Positions 1 through 7,108 are shown, counted from the first letter of the stretch. The stretch: DNA of 9,719 nucleotides from an uncultured Eubacteriales bacterium (GCA_900550855.1 URTQ01000050.1:1-9719), one strand, 5' to 3'. Notes: generated by a model from the sequence alone, not told the origin. Program-made: numbers and translations.

Positions 1-132
1 CCACTGCGCTTTGTGCGCCAGGCAGTGGCCAACGGACGGCGCAGTCGCTTGTACTTGTTCGTCAAGTTCGGCGCTCGCTACGGTCGCCGCCTTGCGGCTC
101 CAATCCGTCCTTGAATCACTTGCAGTTTGCGA
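1..132. repeat. Hairpin-dense intergenic element downstream of the lipoprotein gene
   Basis: No gene is visible here. The stretch is packed with short inverted repeats: CCACTGC (1-7) with GCAGTGG (22-28); ACTTG (53-57) with CAAGT (63-67); GCCGC (86-90) with GCGGC (94-98); and a longer-range pair GGACGG (34-39) with CCGTCC (105-110) that encloses most of the others. It lies directly after the lipoprotein stop codon, so it would be the 3' untranslated region of the leftward cluster. There is no T-run, so it is not a standard intrinsic terminator. The dense, GC-rich self-pairing resembles dispersed intergenic repeats of Clostridia genomes. That identification is an inference, because only one copy is in the window and it is cut by the window edge. 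Confidence 0.5.
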
Positions 133-1519
133 TTAGGCGTCCTTTTCTTCCAATCTATCCGTCGGGCAACCGATGTATGTGCTTTCTGCATCCTCTGCGT
201 CCTTGTCGAAAGTCGTAAGGTTGATTGTGTGCAGATAGTTTTCGTCGTTGCTTGCGAAGAAGTAGAAGTCATCGCCGACGAAATCGAGGACGAGCCAGTC
301 GGTTTTGATGCCTTCCGCCATAATGACGGTTGCGGTTGCGTTGGCTTGCTTGTACGAAATCTTGGAAATGCTGCTTGCAGACGAACTTGCGGTGTAATAC
401 ACGATTCCGTTTGCTTGATCGACTTTCCAGATTGTTTGAGAAGTGCTCGTCACTTGGACGGGGTTTTCTGCGTTAGTGCCGTTGTACCAGCAGTATACGC
501 TTTGGCTGTTGTATGCAAGTGCGCCTTCCTCGTATCCGAGAGGAACGAGAGTCGTGGAAGCGATGGTGTTGAGTTTCTTTTCGCTATCCTTGACGTTGCT
601 TGCCTTTGCAACGAACAAGCCGTCGGACACGCTCGAACTGTTGAGCGTATGAGATTTGGTGTAGTACAAAGAGCAATCGCCGTTAGATTCGACGTACATA
701 TTGACAAGGTTGAACTTGAACACGTCGAGTTGGTTGTTGACGGGATCGTCCGTGAACGTGGTTTGGGTTGCGAGAGTCTTTTGATTGCTTCCATCGGCGT
801 TGATCGAGCAGAGGTTGTTGTAGTTTTTGTAACTATCCTCGCTCGGTGCGCTTTGGACGTAGAAGATCGTGTCGGAATCGTAGGACCAGACGACGTTTTC
901 GACGTTTTCGACGAGAGTGCCTTTGACTGCGCCCTTACCTTTGTCGGTCGCTTTGTCGTTCATACCCGAGAAGTCAATATAACTTATAGTGCTGTTCGTG
1001 TAGTAAAGCACGCGGGTTTTGGTGAAGATATATTTGGACGAGCGCGTTGCGATAGTGCCGATGAGTTGGGTCACCGAACCGTCGGTTTTGGTGCGCATAA
1101 AGTCGGTGTTGGTGGTTGAAGCCGTGCCGCTCTTGTCCTTGTCGGTGTTGACGGACGTATAGTAAATCCAGTCGCCGTGAATTGCGATGCCGCCCACGGT
1201 CGAGGAATTGTACACGCTCTTGGGAACGACGATTTTTGCCGATTTGGGATCGACCTTTCCGTCCTTGACTTCGGCGCGAACGATACCTTGTTTGGTAGCC
1301 GCACCCCACGCGTTGTCCGCGCTTTCGCCAACGTAGCCATTGATGAAGTAGATGAAGTTGCCTTGTTTTACGACGTAGCCGCCGTTCGATTCGACAGGTG
1401 CGGAAGAATCGCCGCTGCCGATAGAGTCCGCTTTGTACGGATTGCAAGCAACGAGTGCCGCTATGCAAAGCACGAGCACCAAAACCTGCCGCAAATACGC
1501 TAAAAAGTTTCTTTTTCAT
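133..1519 (-). CDS. Predicted secreted lipoprotein, beta-propeller-like (DUF5050-like), with an apparent frameshift in the signal peptide
   Basis: This is the last gene of the asnS-asnA-aspS cluster, starting 37 nt after aspS. The ATG at 1519 has a textbook Shine-Dalgarno site and begins MKKKLFSVFAAG, a lipoprotein-type n-region. That frame then goes out of register. The rest of the protein is in another frame, open from a TTG at 1494, and reads VLVLVLCIAALVAC with lipobox LVAC and the acylated Cys followed by N-P-Y-K. Removing one base near 1481-1486, for example one T of the coding-strand TTTT, joins the two halves into a perfect signal peptide. The mature part of about 435 residues is Ser/Thr/Asn-rich. 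It has repeated aromatic strands (NFIYFING, DWIYYTS, RVLYYTN, TIFYVQS, SLYYTKS, GIVYYTAS, DFYFFAS), as in DUF5050-type propellers. It probably sits on the outer face of the membrane; its ligand is unknown. The frameshift may be a sequencing error, a real mutation or a phase switch. If translated from the TTG, it would lack the basic n-region. Confidence 0.75.
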
Positions 1520-1526
1520 TATATTT

Positions 1527-1531
1527 CTCCT
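1527..1531 (-). promoter_or_regulatory. Ribosome binding site of the lipoprotein gene (decides the start)
   Basis: The coding strand reads AGGAG, 7 nt, then ATG (1519-1517). The alternative TTG start at 1494 has no comparable site. This site is the main evidence that translation begins at 1519 and that the long downstream frame is out of register with it. Confidence 0.75.
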
Positions 1532-1556
1532 GGGGATACGAGTCCCTTTTGATGTC

Positions 1557-3311
1557 TTATTTGTTTTCTTCTTTTGGCAAATCGATTTTGATATGCACTT
1601 CTTTGAGTTGCTTCTCGGTGACCGTTCCGGGTGCGCCCATAAGAATATCGCGCGCGTTTCTGTCCATCGGGAAGGTGATGATTTCTCTTATGCTCGGCTC
1701 GTTTGCAAGAAGCATCACGATACGGTCTACGCCGGGTGCGATACCTGCGTGCGGCGGCGCGCCGAACTTGAACGCGTTGTAAAGAGCAGAGAATTTTTCC
1801 TCGATGACGTCTTTGCCGTAGCCGACGATTTCAAACGCTCTTTCCATAATTGCGGGTTCGTGGTTTCTGACTGCGCCCGAACTCAATTCCACGCCGTTGA
1901 CAACGCTGTCGTACTGATACGCCACGATGTCGAGCGGGTCTTTGGTGTTGAGCGCTTCGAGACCGCCTTGCGGCATAGAGAACGGATTGTGGCAGAATCC
2001 GAGAACGCCGTCATCGTCGTATTCGTACATCGGGAAGTCCACTATCCAGCAGAAACGGAATGCGTTTTTCTCGATGAGGTCGAGTCCGTTGCCGAGTTCG
2101 GTGCGGACGTAGCCCGCTTGTTTTTCCACGCCCTTTTCTTCTGCGAGAATCGCGACGAACGAGCCTGCCGTAAGACCGAGTCTTTCAACGAGTGCATCTT
2201 TGCTCTCGCCCACGAATTTTGCGATACCGCCTGCAAGTTCGCCCTTCTCGTCGAGTTTGAACCAGTACATATTGCTTGCGCCGTTTTGTTTGGATTTTTC
2301 CACGAGAGCGTCAATCCACTTTCTCGTTTCCTTGAAATCGTGTACGGCGATTGCCTTAATCGTTTTGCCTTTTTCGAAGAAAGGCGCTTTTTCGCAAAGA
2401 ATGTCGGTGATGTCCTTAATGATGAGCGGATTGCGAAGGTCGGGTTTGTCCGAACCGTAATCTCTCATTGCGTCGCGGTAGGTTATGCGACGGAACGGAC
2501 CTTGGTCGACTTTGTATCCTTCGGGCGAAAACTCTTTGAACACGCCGCTCAAAACCTCTTCCATAACCGTGAATACGTCCTCTTGCGTTGCAAAGCACAT
2601 CTCGGTGTCGAGTTGGTAGAACTCGCCCGGGCTTCTGTCCGCGCGCGCGTCCTCGTCTCTGAAACAGGGCGCGATTTGGAAGTATTTATCGAAGCCGGAA
2701 GCCATAAGCAACTGCTTGTATTGTTGCGGTGCTTGCGGAAGCGCGTAGAAGTGACCGGGATACAATCTCGACGGCACGATGTAGTCGCGTGCGCCTTCGG
2801 GCGAGGACGACGTAAGAATAGGCGTTGCGATTTCCAAGAATCCGAGAGAGGTCATCTTGTTGCGAAGCCAACTGACGACTTTCGAGCGGAAAACGATTTT
2901 CGCCTTGACGTCGGGATTTCTCAAATCGAGGAAACGATATTTGAGGCGAACGTCTTCTCTCGATTGCGTGCTGGTTGCAATCTCGAAAGGAAGTTGCTCG
3001 TAGCATCTGCCGAGCACCTCGATCGTATCGGGTTCGATTTCGATCATACCGGTGGGCATATCCTTGTTTGGTGCGCTGCGAAGGACGACTTTGCCCTCGA
3101 CGCTTATCGTGCTTTCGCGCGGAATTGCGCGGATTTGTTCCTTTTTCGCCTCGTCGCTCACCACCGCTTGCGTATAGCCGTAGTAGTCGCGCAACACGAA
3201 AAAGATGACTGCGCCAAGATCGCGAACGCTTGAAAGCCATCCGCAAAGTTTGACGTGTTTGCCTTCGTCTGATTGACGCAATTCGCCACAATTATGTGTT
3301 CTGAGTTCCAT
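1557..3311 (-). CDS. aspS: Aspartyl-tRNA synthetase (AspRS, class II, bacterial type)
   Basis: Cytoplasmic enzyme that activates aspartate with ATP and loads it on tRNA-Asp. The 584-residue product has the usual bacterial length. An N-terminal OB-fold anticodon domain (about 1-105, GWLSSVRDLGAVIF) is followed by the class II core. Motif 2 is CFRDED at 216-221 within a conserved RADRSPGEFYQLDTEM stretch (223-238). The bacterial GAD insertion lies at about 285-415. Motif 3 is GVDRIVMLL (527-535) followed by NEPSIREIITFP. Residue 32 is Leu in RDLG, where tRNA-nondiscriminating enzymes typically have His, so this is probably a discriminating AspRS; that is an inference from family knowledge. ATG 3311 is chosen over the in-frame GTG at 3317 because the Shine-Dalgarno GAAAGG overlaps the GTG and sits 5 nt before the ATG. 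The gene lies 32 nt after asnA and 37 nt before the lipoprotein gene, with no terminator on either side, so it is very likely in one transcript with them. Confidence 0.97.
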   Translation of the reverse strand: MELRTHNCGELRQSDEGKHVKLCGWLSSVRDLGAVIFFVLRDYYGYTQAVVSDEAKKEQIRAIPRESTISVEGKVVLRSAPNKDMPTGMIEIEPDTIEVLGRCYEQLPFEIATSTQSREDVRLKYRFLDLRNPDVKAKIVFRSKVVSWLRNKMTSLGFLEIATPILTSSSPEGARDYIVPSRLYPGHFYALPQAPQQYKQLLMASGFDKYFQIAPCFRDEDARADRSPGEFYQLDTEMCFATQEDVFTVMEEVLSGVFKEFSPEGYKVDQGPFRRITYRDAMRDYGSDKPDLRNPLIIKDITDILCEKAPFFEKGKTIKAIAVHDFKETRKWIDALVEKSKQNGASNMYWFKLDEKGELAGGIAKFVGESKDALVERLGLTAGSFVAILAEEKGVEKQAGYVRTELGNGLDLIEKNAFRFCWIVDFPMYEYDDDGVLGFCHNPFSMPQGGLEALNTKDPLDIVAYQYDSVVNGVELSSGAVRNHEPAIMERAFEIVGYGKDVIEEKFSALYNAFKFGAPPHAGIAPGVDRIVMLLANEPSIREIITFPMDRNARDILMGAPGTVTEKQLKEVHIKIDLPKEENK

Positions 3312-3316
3312 ATACA

Positions 3317-3322
3317 CCTTTC
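3317..3322 (-). promoter_or_regulatory. Ribosome binding site of aspS (decides the start)
   Basis: The coding strand reads GAAAGG, then TGTAT, then ATG (3311-3309). The site runs into the first base of the possible upstream GTG codon (3317), so that codon cannot use it. This favours the MELRTHN start. Confidence 0.7.
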
Positions 3323-3343
3323 AGAATAAAGATTTTTTATTTA

Positions 3344-4354
3344 TTACAACAGGTTTATACCTGCTTTTTCGCATTTGTCGTGCATATCGTCGGGCCAAAG
3401 TCCCGATTGCACCTCGCCTATGTGCGCCTTTTGCAGTATCAGCATACAAAGCCTCGACTGCCCTATTCCGCCGCCGACCGTGAGAGGAAGATTGCTCTCT
3501 ACCACGTCTTTGTGGAATTGATTTTGAAGTCTTTGCTCGCAACCTGCGATTTTGAGTTGCTTCACCATACTCTCTGCGTCCACGCGTATGCCCATCGAGG
3601 ATATTTCCACGCTGTCGTCAAGCACGTCGTCGTAAAAGATTATGTCGCCGTTCAAATCCCAGTCGTCGTAGTCGGGTGCGCGTCCGTCGTGCGGTTTGCC
3701 GTTTGAAAGCGCGCCGCCGATTTGCATAAGAAACACCGTTCCGTACTCTTTTGCGAGCGCGCGTTCCCTTGCGTGCGAATCGAGGTCGGGATACCTATTT
3801 AGAGCCTCTTGCGTAGTGACGAACGTCACTTCCCGTTTGAGATTCAAATCTATGCACGGATACGCTCGTTTGGTTTCGTCGAGAGTGTCGCAAATCGCGC
3901 CCACAATCCTTTGCACTATCATTTTGAGGAAGTCGGGATTGCGCTGTTCCTTGCTTATCACCATTTCCCAGTCCCACTGGTCGACGTATATCGAGTGTTG
4001 ATTGTCGCACTTGTCGTCGCGACGTATTGCGTTCATATCCGTGTAGATACCCTCGCCGCTTCTGAATCCGTAACGCTTCAATGCGATACGCTTCCATTTT
4101 GCCAGTGAGTGTACGATTTCCGCTTCTACGCCGTCTTGCTCTTTCACGTCGAAGCGCACGGCGCGTTCGACGCCGTTGAGGTCGTCGTTTACGCCCGTTC
4201 CGCTCTTTACGAAAAGAGGCGCGGACACCCTTTCGAACCCGAAGTTTTTTATCAGATTGCGTTGAAAGGAATCTTTCACGAATTTGATTGCTTTTTCGGT
4301 TTCGCGAATAGTCATTTTCGACTTATAGTCGCTCGGAAGCACAAGGTTGTACAT
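3344..4354 (-). CDS. asnA: Aspartate-ammonia ligase (ammonia-dependent asparagine synthetase)
   Basis: Cytoplasmic enzyme making L-asparagine from L-aspartate, ammonia and ATP, with AMP and PPi as products. The fold is related to class II tRNA synthetases. The 336-residue product is close to the roughly 330 of E. coli AsnA. AsnA signatures are visible throughout: SAPLFVKSGTGVND (44-57), VHSLAKWKR (81-89), MNAIRRDD (107-114), YVDQWDWE (123-130), SVEISSMGIRVD (248-259) and the C-terminal GGGIGQSR (294-301). The frame closes with two tandem TAA codons. No clear Shine-Dalgarno precedes the ATG; the upstream sequence reads CTTATATAGATAAAAA. The message may rely on read-through from asnS, or on a weak promoter in the 235-bp hairpin gap. 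It lies between asnS and aspS, where its product feeds AsnRS and its substrate is shared with AspRS. Confidence 0.97.
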   Translation of the reverse strand: MYNLVLPSDYKSKMTIRETEKAIKFVKDSFQRNLIKNFGFERVSAPLFVKSGTGVNDDLNGVERAVRFDVKEQDGVEAEIVHSLAKWKRIALKRYGFRSGEGIYTDMNAIRRDDKCDNQHSIYVDQWDWEMVISKEQRNPDFLKMIVQRIVGAICDTLDETKRAYPCIDLNLKREVTFVTTQEALNRYPDLDSHARERALAKEYGTVFLMQIGGALSNGKPHDGRAPDYDDWDLNGDIIFYDDVLDDSVEISSMGIRVDAESMVKQLKIAGCEQRLQNQFHKDVVESNLPLTVGGGIGQSRLCMLILQKAHIGEVQSGLWPDDMHDKCEKAGINLL

Positions 4355-4381
4355 TTTTTATCTATATAAGTTTCGATTGTA

Positions 4382-4479
4382 GATTATTTGAATCTTCCTT
4401 AACTGCGGCAACGCCGCATTTCGCTACGCTTGATTCCTACGCTATCTCTCGGAATGACGTATAGAAGATTCAAATATTC
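4382..4479. repeat. Small 98-bp inverted-repeat element between asnS and asnA
   Basis: TATTTGAATCTTC (4385-4397) is perfectly repeated in inverted orientation as GAAGATTCAAATA (4464-4476). The match extends to 15 of 16 positions over 4382-4397 and 4464-4479. The interior holds a TGCGGC-AAC-GCCGCA hairpin (4404-4418) and an ATTCC (4433-4437) / GGAAT (4451-4455) pair. The terminal inverted repeats and lack of coding capacity resemble a tiny non-autonomous element. No target-site duplication was found, so mobility is inference only. In RNA it would form a hairpin in the asnS-asnA spacer. Confidence 0.5.
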
Positions 4480-4485
4480 CACAAC

Positions 4486-4589
4486 TGCGGCAACGCCGCA
4501 ATTTCATTGTGACGCAAGTCACAATTTCACACGAGCAAAGCGAGTATTTAACCGTTGCGAAAGCAACGATATCGCTGCGGCTTTGCCGC
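4486..4589. repeat. Array of short GC-rich hairpins abutting the asnS stop codon
   Basis: Consecutive small stem-loops are TGCGGC-AAC-GCCGCA (4486-4500), ATTGTGAC-GCAA-GTCACAAT (4506-4525), CGTTGC-GAAA-GCAACG (4553-4568) and GCGGC-TTT-GCCGC (4577-4589). Two of the loops, GCAA and GAAA, are GNRA tetraloops when read on the plus strand. The first hairpin repeats the one at 4404-4418. The array begins at the very base after the asnS stop codon. No T-run follows any stem, so it is unlikely to be a full terminator. It may stabilise or partly attenuate the asnS-asnA mRNA, or it may simply be a dispersed intergenic repeat family. It leaves no room for another gene. Confidence 0.6.
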
Positions 4590-5981
4590 TTATACCATTA
4601 GGTCGCCCGTAGTTCTGGAATAGAGTTGCACGTCGCGAATGTTGCCTATGCCCGTGACGTACATAAGGATACGTTCGAGTCCGAGTCCGAATCCGCTGTG
4701 CGGCACTGTGCCGTACTTTCTCAAATCCATATAGCCGATGTAGTCGTCAAGGTTCATACCTCTTTCGACCATCGCTTGTTTGAGTTTGTCGTAATCGGCT
4801 TCTCTTTCGCTGCATCCGATGATTTCGCCGACGCCGGGAACTAACAGGTCGGTTGCCGCAACGGTGAGTCCGTCGTCGTTTTGCTTCATATAGAAGGATT
4901 TTATTTTCTTGGGATAGTTGGTGACGAAAACGGGTTTGTTGAACACCTTTTCGGTGATGTATCTCTCGTGTTCGCTTTGAAGGTCGAGACCCCATTCGAC
5001 AGGATATGCAAATTCGACTTTGCTTTCTTTGAGAATGTCGATTGCCTTCGAGTAATCGAGCACCACGAAATCGCTGTCCACGACGTGTTGAAGTTTGTCT
5101 TTAAGACCGGGTTCGAACGCCTTTTCGAAGAACGCGATTTCGTCGGGGCATTCGTCAAGCACCGCTTTGATAATGTATTTTATCATCTTCGTGGCAATCT
5201 CGATGATGTCGGGAAGTTTTGCAAACGCAACTTCGGGTTCGACTTGCCAAAACTCTGCCGCGTGACGTGGCGTGTAACTGTTTTCCGCTCTGAACGTAGG
5301 TCCGAACGTGTAAATCTTGCCCATAGCCATTGCCGCGACTTCGCCTTCGAGTTGTCCGCTGACGGTGAGTCCCGCTTTTCTCTTGAAGAAGTCGTTTGCG
5401 ATGTATTCCGCCTCGTCCTTTGCGAGTTTTGCGTCGTTGTAGTTTTGAGTGGTCACTCTGAAAATCTCGCCCGCGCCTTCGCAGTCGCTGCCCGTGATAA
5501 TCGGGGTGTTGATGTAGGTGTAACCGTTTTCTTGGAAGAAACGATGGATTGCGAAACTGAGTTTAGAGCGCACGCGAAGCATTGCGTTCATAGTGTTGGT
5601 TCTCGGACGCAAATGCGGAATGGTACGCAAAAATTCCATCGTGTGATACTTCTTTTGAAGGGGATAATCCGCGGGGCAATCGCCCAAAAGTTCCACTTTG
5701 TCCGCGTTGATTTCAAATTCGCCTTCTTTCATAGCGGCAACCACTTCGCCGTCGCATACGACGGACACGCCGTTTTTCATAACCGCGGAAAGCGAGTTTT
5801 GGTCAAATTTGGTTTTGTCTATGACGATTTGCAAGTGTTTGAGCGACGTGCCGTCGTTGAGTGCCAAAAACGCCATAGTTTTGCTGTCGCGCGCAGTGCG
5901 AACCCAGCCCGCCACCGTGACGTGCTTGCCTTGATACGCCGCGCCGTTTTTCAAAATTTCGGAAATGTCGATGTTTTGCAT
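4590..5981 (-). CDS. asnS: Asparaginyl-tRNA synthetase (AsnRS, class IIb)
   Basis: Cytoplasmic enzyme that loads asparagine on tRNA-Asn. The 463-residue product has the family's usual length. An OB-fold anticodon domain (about 1-105, VAGWVRTARDSKTMAFLALNDG) precedes the catalytic core. Recognisable parts are INTPIITGSDCEGAGE (157-172), the bacterial insertion leading to LTVSGQLEGE (205-214), motif 2 TFRAENS (229-235) followed by TPRHAAEFWQVEPE, and motif 3 GFGLGLERILMYVTG (430-444). A Shine-Dalgarno GAGG sits 6 nt before the ATG. The last residues, VQLYSRTTGDLMV, depart from the IPFPRTP...F-type ending common in the family, and the stop codon directly touches the hairpin array. It is first in the leftward cluster, with its own promoter just upstream. 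The leader is only about 17 nt, too short for a T-box riboswitch. Confidence 0.97.
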   Translation of the reverse strand: MQNIDISEILKNGAAYQGKHVTVAGWVRTARDSKTMAFLALNDGTSLKHLQIVIDKTKFDQNSLSAVMKNGVSVVCDGEVVAAMKEGEFEINADKVELLGDCPADYPLQKKYHTMEFLRTIPHLRPRTNTMNAMLRVRSKLSFAIHRFFQENGYTYINTPIITGSDCEGAGEIFRVTTQNYNDAKLAKDEAEYIANDFFKRKAGLTVSGQLEGEVAAMAMGKIYTFGPTFRAENSYTPRHAAEFWQVEPEVAFAKLPDIIEIATKMIKYIIKAVLDECPDEIAFFEKAFEPGLKDKLQHVVDSDFVVLDYSKAIDILKESKVEFAYPVEWGLDLQSEHERYITEKVFNKPVFVTNYPKKIKSFYMKQNDDGLTVAATDLLVPGVGEIIGCSEREADYDKLKQAMVERGMNLDDYIGYMDLRKYGTVPHSGFGLGLERILMYVTGIGNIRDVQLYSRTTGDLMV

Positions 5982-6004
5982 AAGTTACCTCATTATGTTT
6001 AATA

Positions 6005-6033
6005 ATTATATAAGTCAAAAACTTATTTGTAAA
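6005..6033 (-). promoter_or_regulatory. Sigma-A-type promoter of asnS
   Basis: On the minus strand TTTACA (6033-6028) is followed by a 17-bp spacer and a perfect TATAAT (6010-6005). Transcription would begin near 5998, leaving a leader of about 17 nt that is almost filled by the ribosome binding site. It should drive asnS and, by read-through, asnA, aspS and the lipoprotein gene. Confidence 0.75.
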
Positions 6034-6040
6034 GTAAATT

Positions 6041-6084
6041 TTGCGCGTTTGTGCGCGCGCAAGGTCAAAAGCGCGATTTTTGAC
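6041..6084. promoter_or_regulatory. Two adjacent inverted repeats between divergent promoters (possible operator)
   Basis: TTGCGCG (6041-6047) pairs with CGCGCAA (6056-6062). Directly beside it GTCAAAA (6064-6070) pairs with TTTTGAC (6078-6084). Both lie between the -35 boxes of asnS and trxB. A third GTCAAAA starts at 6014, next to the asnS -10 box. The arrangement would suit a regulator controlling both promoters. No specific regulator is recognised and no function is assigned. Confidence 0.35.
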
Positions 6085-6102
6085 AATCCGAGCAACCCCC
6101 GA

Positions 6103-6131
6103 TTGACTGTTCGAGGCAAGCATTATATAAT
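6103..6131 (+). promoter_or_regulatory. Sigma-A-type promoter of trxB
   Basis: TTGACT (6103-6108), a 17-bp spacer and a perfect TATAAT (6126-6131). The likely start point, near 6138, is just at the ribosome binding site GAGGTG (6139-6144), which is 5 nt before the ATG. The leader is therefore only about 11 nt. Confidence 0.85.
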
Positions 6132-6149
6132 ACTTTTCGAGGTGAAACT

Positions 6150-7049
6150 ATGTACGATACAATCATAATCGGCGCAGGTCCGGCAGGACTCACGGCAGGA
6201 ATATACGCCCGCCGCGGCGGACTTACAACCGTTATAATCGAAAAGCAAAGCGTGGGCGGACAAGCGCAAAACGCCGCCGACATTCAAAACTACCCCGGCA
6301 TTCCCTCAACGAGCGGATTCGACCTTTGCTATGCGATGATGAATCAATGCACGACTTTCGGCGCGGATTTCGTTTTCGATACGATATCGCAAATAAACCT
6401 TGACGGCGAAGTCAAAAAAGTCACGCTTGCAAGCGGCGCTGAAATCGAGGGCAAAACCGTGATTATCGCAAGCGGCGCGAGCGCGAGAAAATTAGGCGTT
6501 GAAAACGAAAACGAATTTATCGGCAAAGGCGTGAGTTATTGCGCAACTTGCGACGGCGCGTTTTTTAAGGGCAAAACGGTTGCCGTGATAGGCGGCGGAA
6601 ACACGGCGGCGGAAGACGCCCTCTACCTTGAAAAACTTGCCAAAAAGGTGTATCTCGTCCATAGGCGCGACGCGCTTCGCGCAGACAAAATCCTTTGCGA
6701 CAGACTTGAAAAAAGCGGCGTTTCGATAATTTGGGACAGCGTTGTAGAAAGTTTGTCGGGCGAAGACAAAATCGCACAAGTGACACTTAAAAACGTCAAA
6801 ACTGACGCTTTAACACCGCTTTCGGTTGACGGCGTGTTCGTGGCAATCGGCGAAATTCCCAACTCGCAACTCTTTGAAAACGTCGAAAAAACGCCTTCGG
6901 CATATATCGTCACAAACGACGTTATGCGCACGAATATACACGGCGTATACGCCGTAGGCGACGTAAGAGAAAAGTCGCTTCGCCAAGTCGTCACGGCGTG
7001 CGCGGACGGCGCAATCGCCGCCGACGATATAATAAAATCTTTGGCGTAA
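6150..7049 (+). CDS. trxB: Thioredoxin-disulfide reductase
   Basis: Cytoplasmic FAD enzyme that passes electrons from NADPH to thioredoxin through a redox-active cysteine pair. The 299-residue product matches the low-molecular-weight bacterial type. The FAD-binding GAGPAGL is at 8-14, the GGQ and NYPG signature at 36-50, the CATC redox motif at 131-134, and NADPH-binding GGGNTAAEDA at 148-157. HRRDALRA (171-178) carries the arginines that recognise the NADPH 2'-phosphate, and AVGDVR (268-273) is the second FAD motif. The Arg residues argue against an NADH- or ferredoxin-dependent variant. It has its own promoter and a strong terminator, so it is probably expressed alone. Confidence 0.96.
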   Translation: MYDTIIIGAGPAGLTAGIYARRGGLTTVIIEKQSVGGQAQNAADIQNYPGIPSTSGFDLCYAMMNQCTTFGADFVFDTISQINLDGEVKKVTLASGAEIEGKTVIIASGASARKLGVENENEFIGKGVSYCATCDGAFFKGKTVAVIGGGNTAAEDALYLEKLAKKVYLVHRRDALRADKILCDRLEKSGVSIIWDSVVESLSGEDKIAQVTLKNVKTDALTPLSVDGVFVAIGEIPNSQLFENVEKTPSAYIVTNDVMRTNIHGVYAVGDVREKSLRQVVTACADGAIAADDIIKSLA

Positions 7050-7077
7050 ATTTCTTAATCTCAATGGATTTTTTATT

Positions 7078-7108
7078 GCGGTTTTTTGCCAAAAAAACCG
7101 CTTTTTTT
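7078..7108 (+). terminator. Intrinsic terminator after trxB
   Basis: A perfect 10-bp stem GCGGTTTTTT (7078-7087) / AAAAAACCGC (7092-7101) with a 4-nt loop is followed at once by seven T residues (7102-7108). It separates trxB from glmM. Confidence 0.92.

Noticed and set aside
127..1119. 330-codon plus-strand frame opposite the lipoprotein gene
   Set aside because: It is the complement of lipoprotein codons with low-complexity Val/Cys/Arg/Asp content. It has no ribosome site or recognised domain.
1455..3233. 592-codon open frame on the plus strand opposite aspS
   Set aside because: It mirrors aspS in the opposite frame. Its translation is rich in Arg, Phe, Val, Cys and His with no family motifs, while the minus strand carries a complete, motif-rich AspRS.
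3312..3317. GTG start of aspS at 3317
   Set aside because: The Shine-Dalgarno overlaps this codon. ATG 3311 is correctly spaced and matches the family N-terminus.
4382..4589. CRISPR array
   Set aside because: The repeats are short self-complementary hairpins of differing sequence, not identical repeats with uniform spacers.
4881..6002. 373-codon plus-strand frame opposite asnS
   Set aside because: It is a shadow frame of AsnRS and runs through the asnS start and leader.
6080..6085. TTGACA as a second -35 box for trxB
   Set aside because: At 16-18 nt downstream there is no -10-like sequence. TTGACT at 6103 paired with TATAAT at 6126 is a far better promoter.
5982..6149. T-box riboswitch upstream of asnS
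   Set aside because: The region is 168 bp shared with the trxB promoter. The asnS promoter leaves about 17 nt of leader, and no T-box sequence or terminator hairpin was seen.
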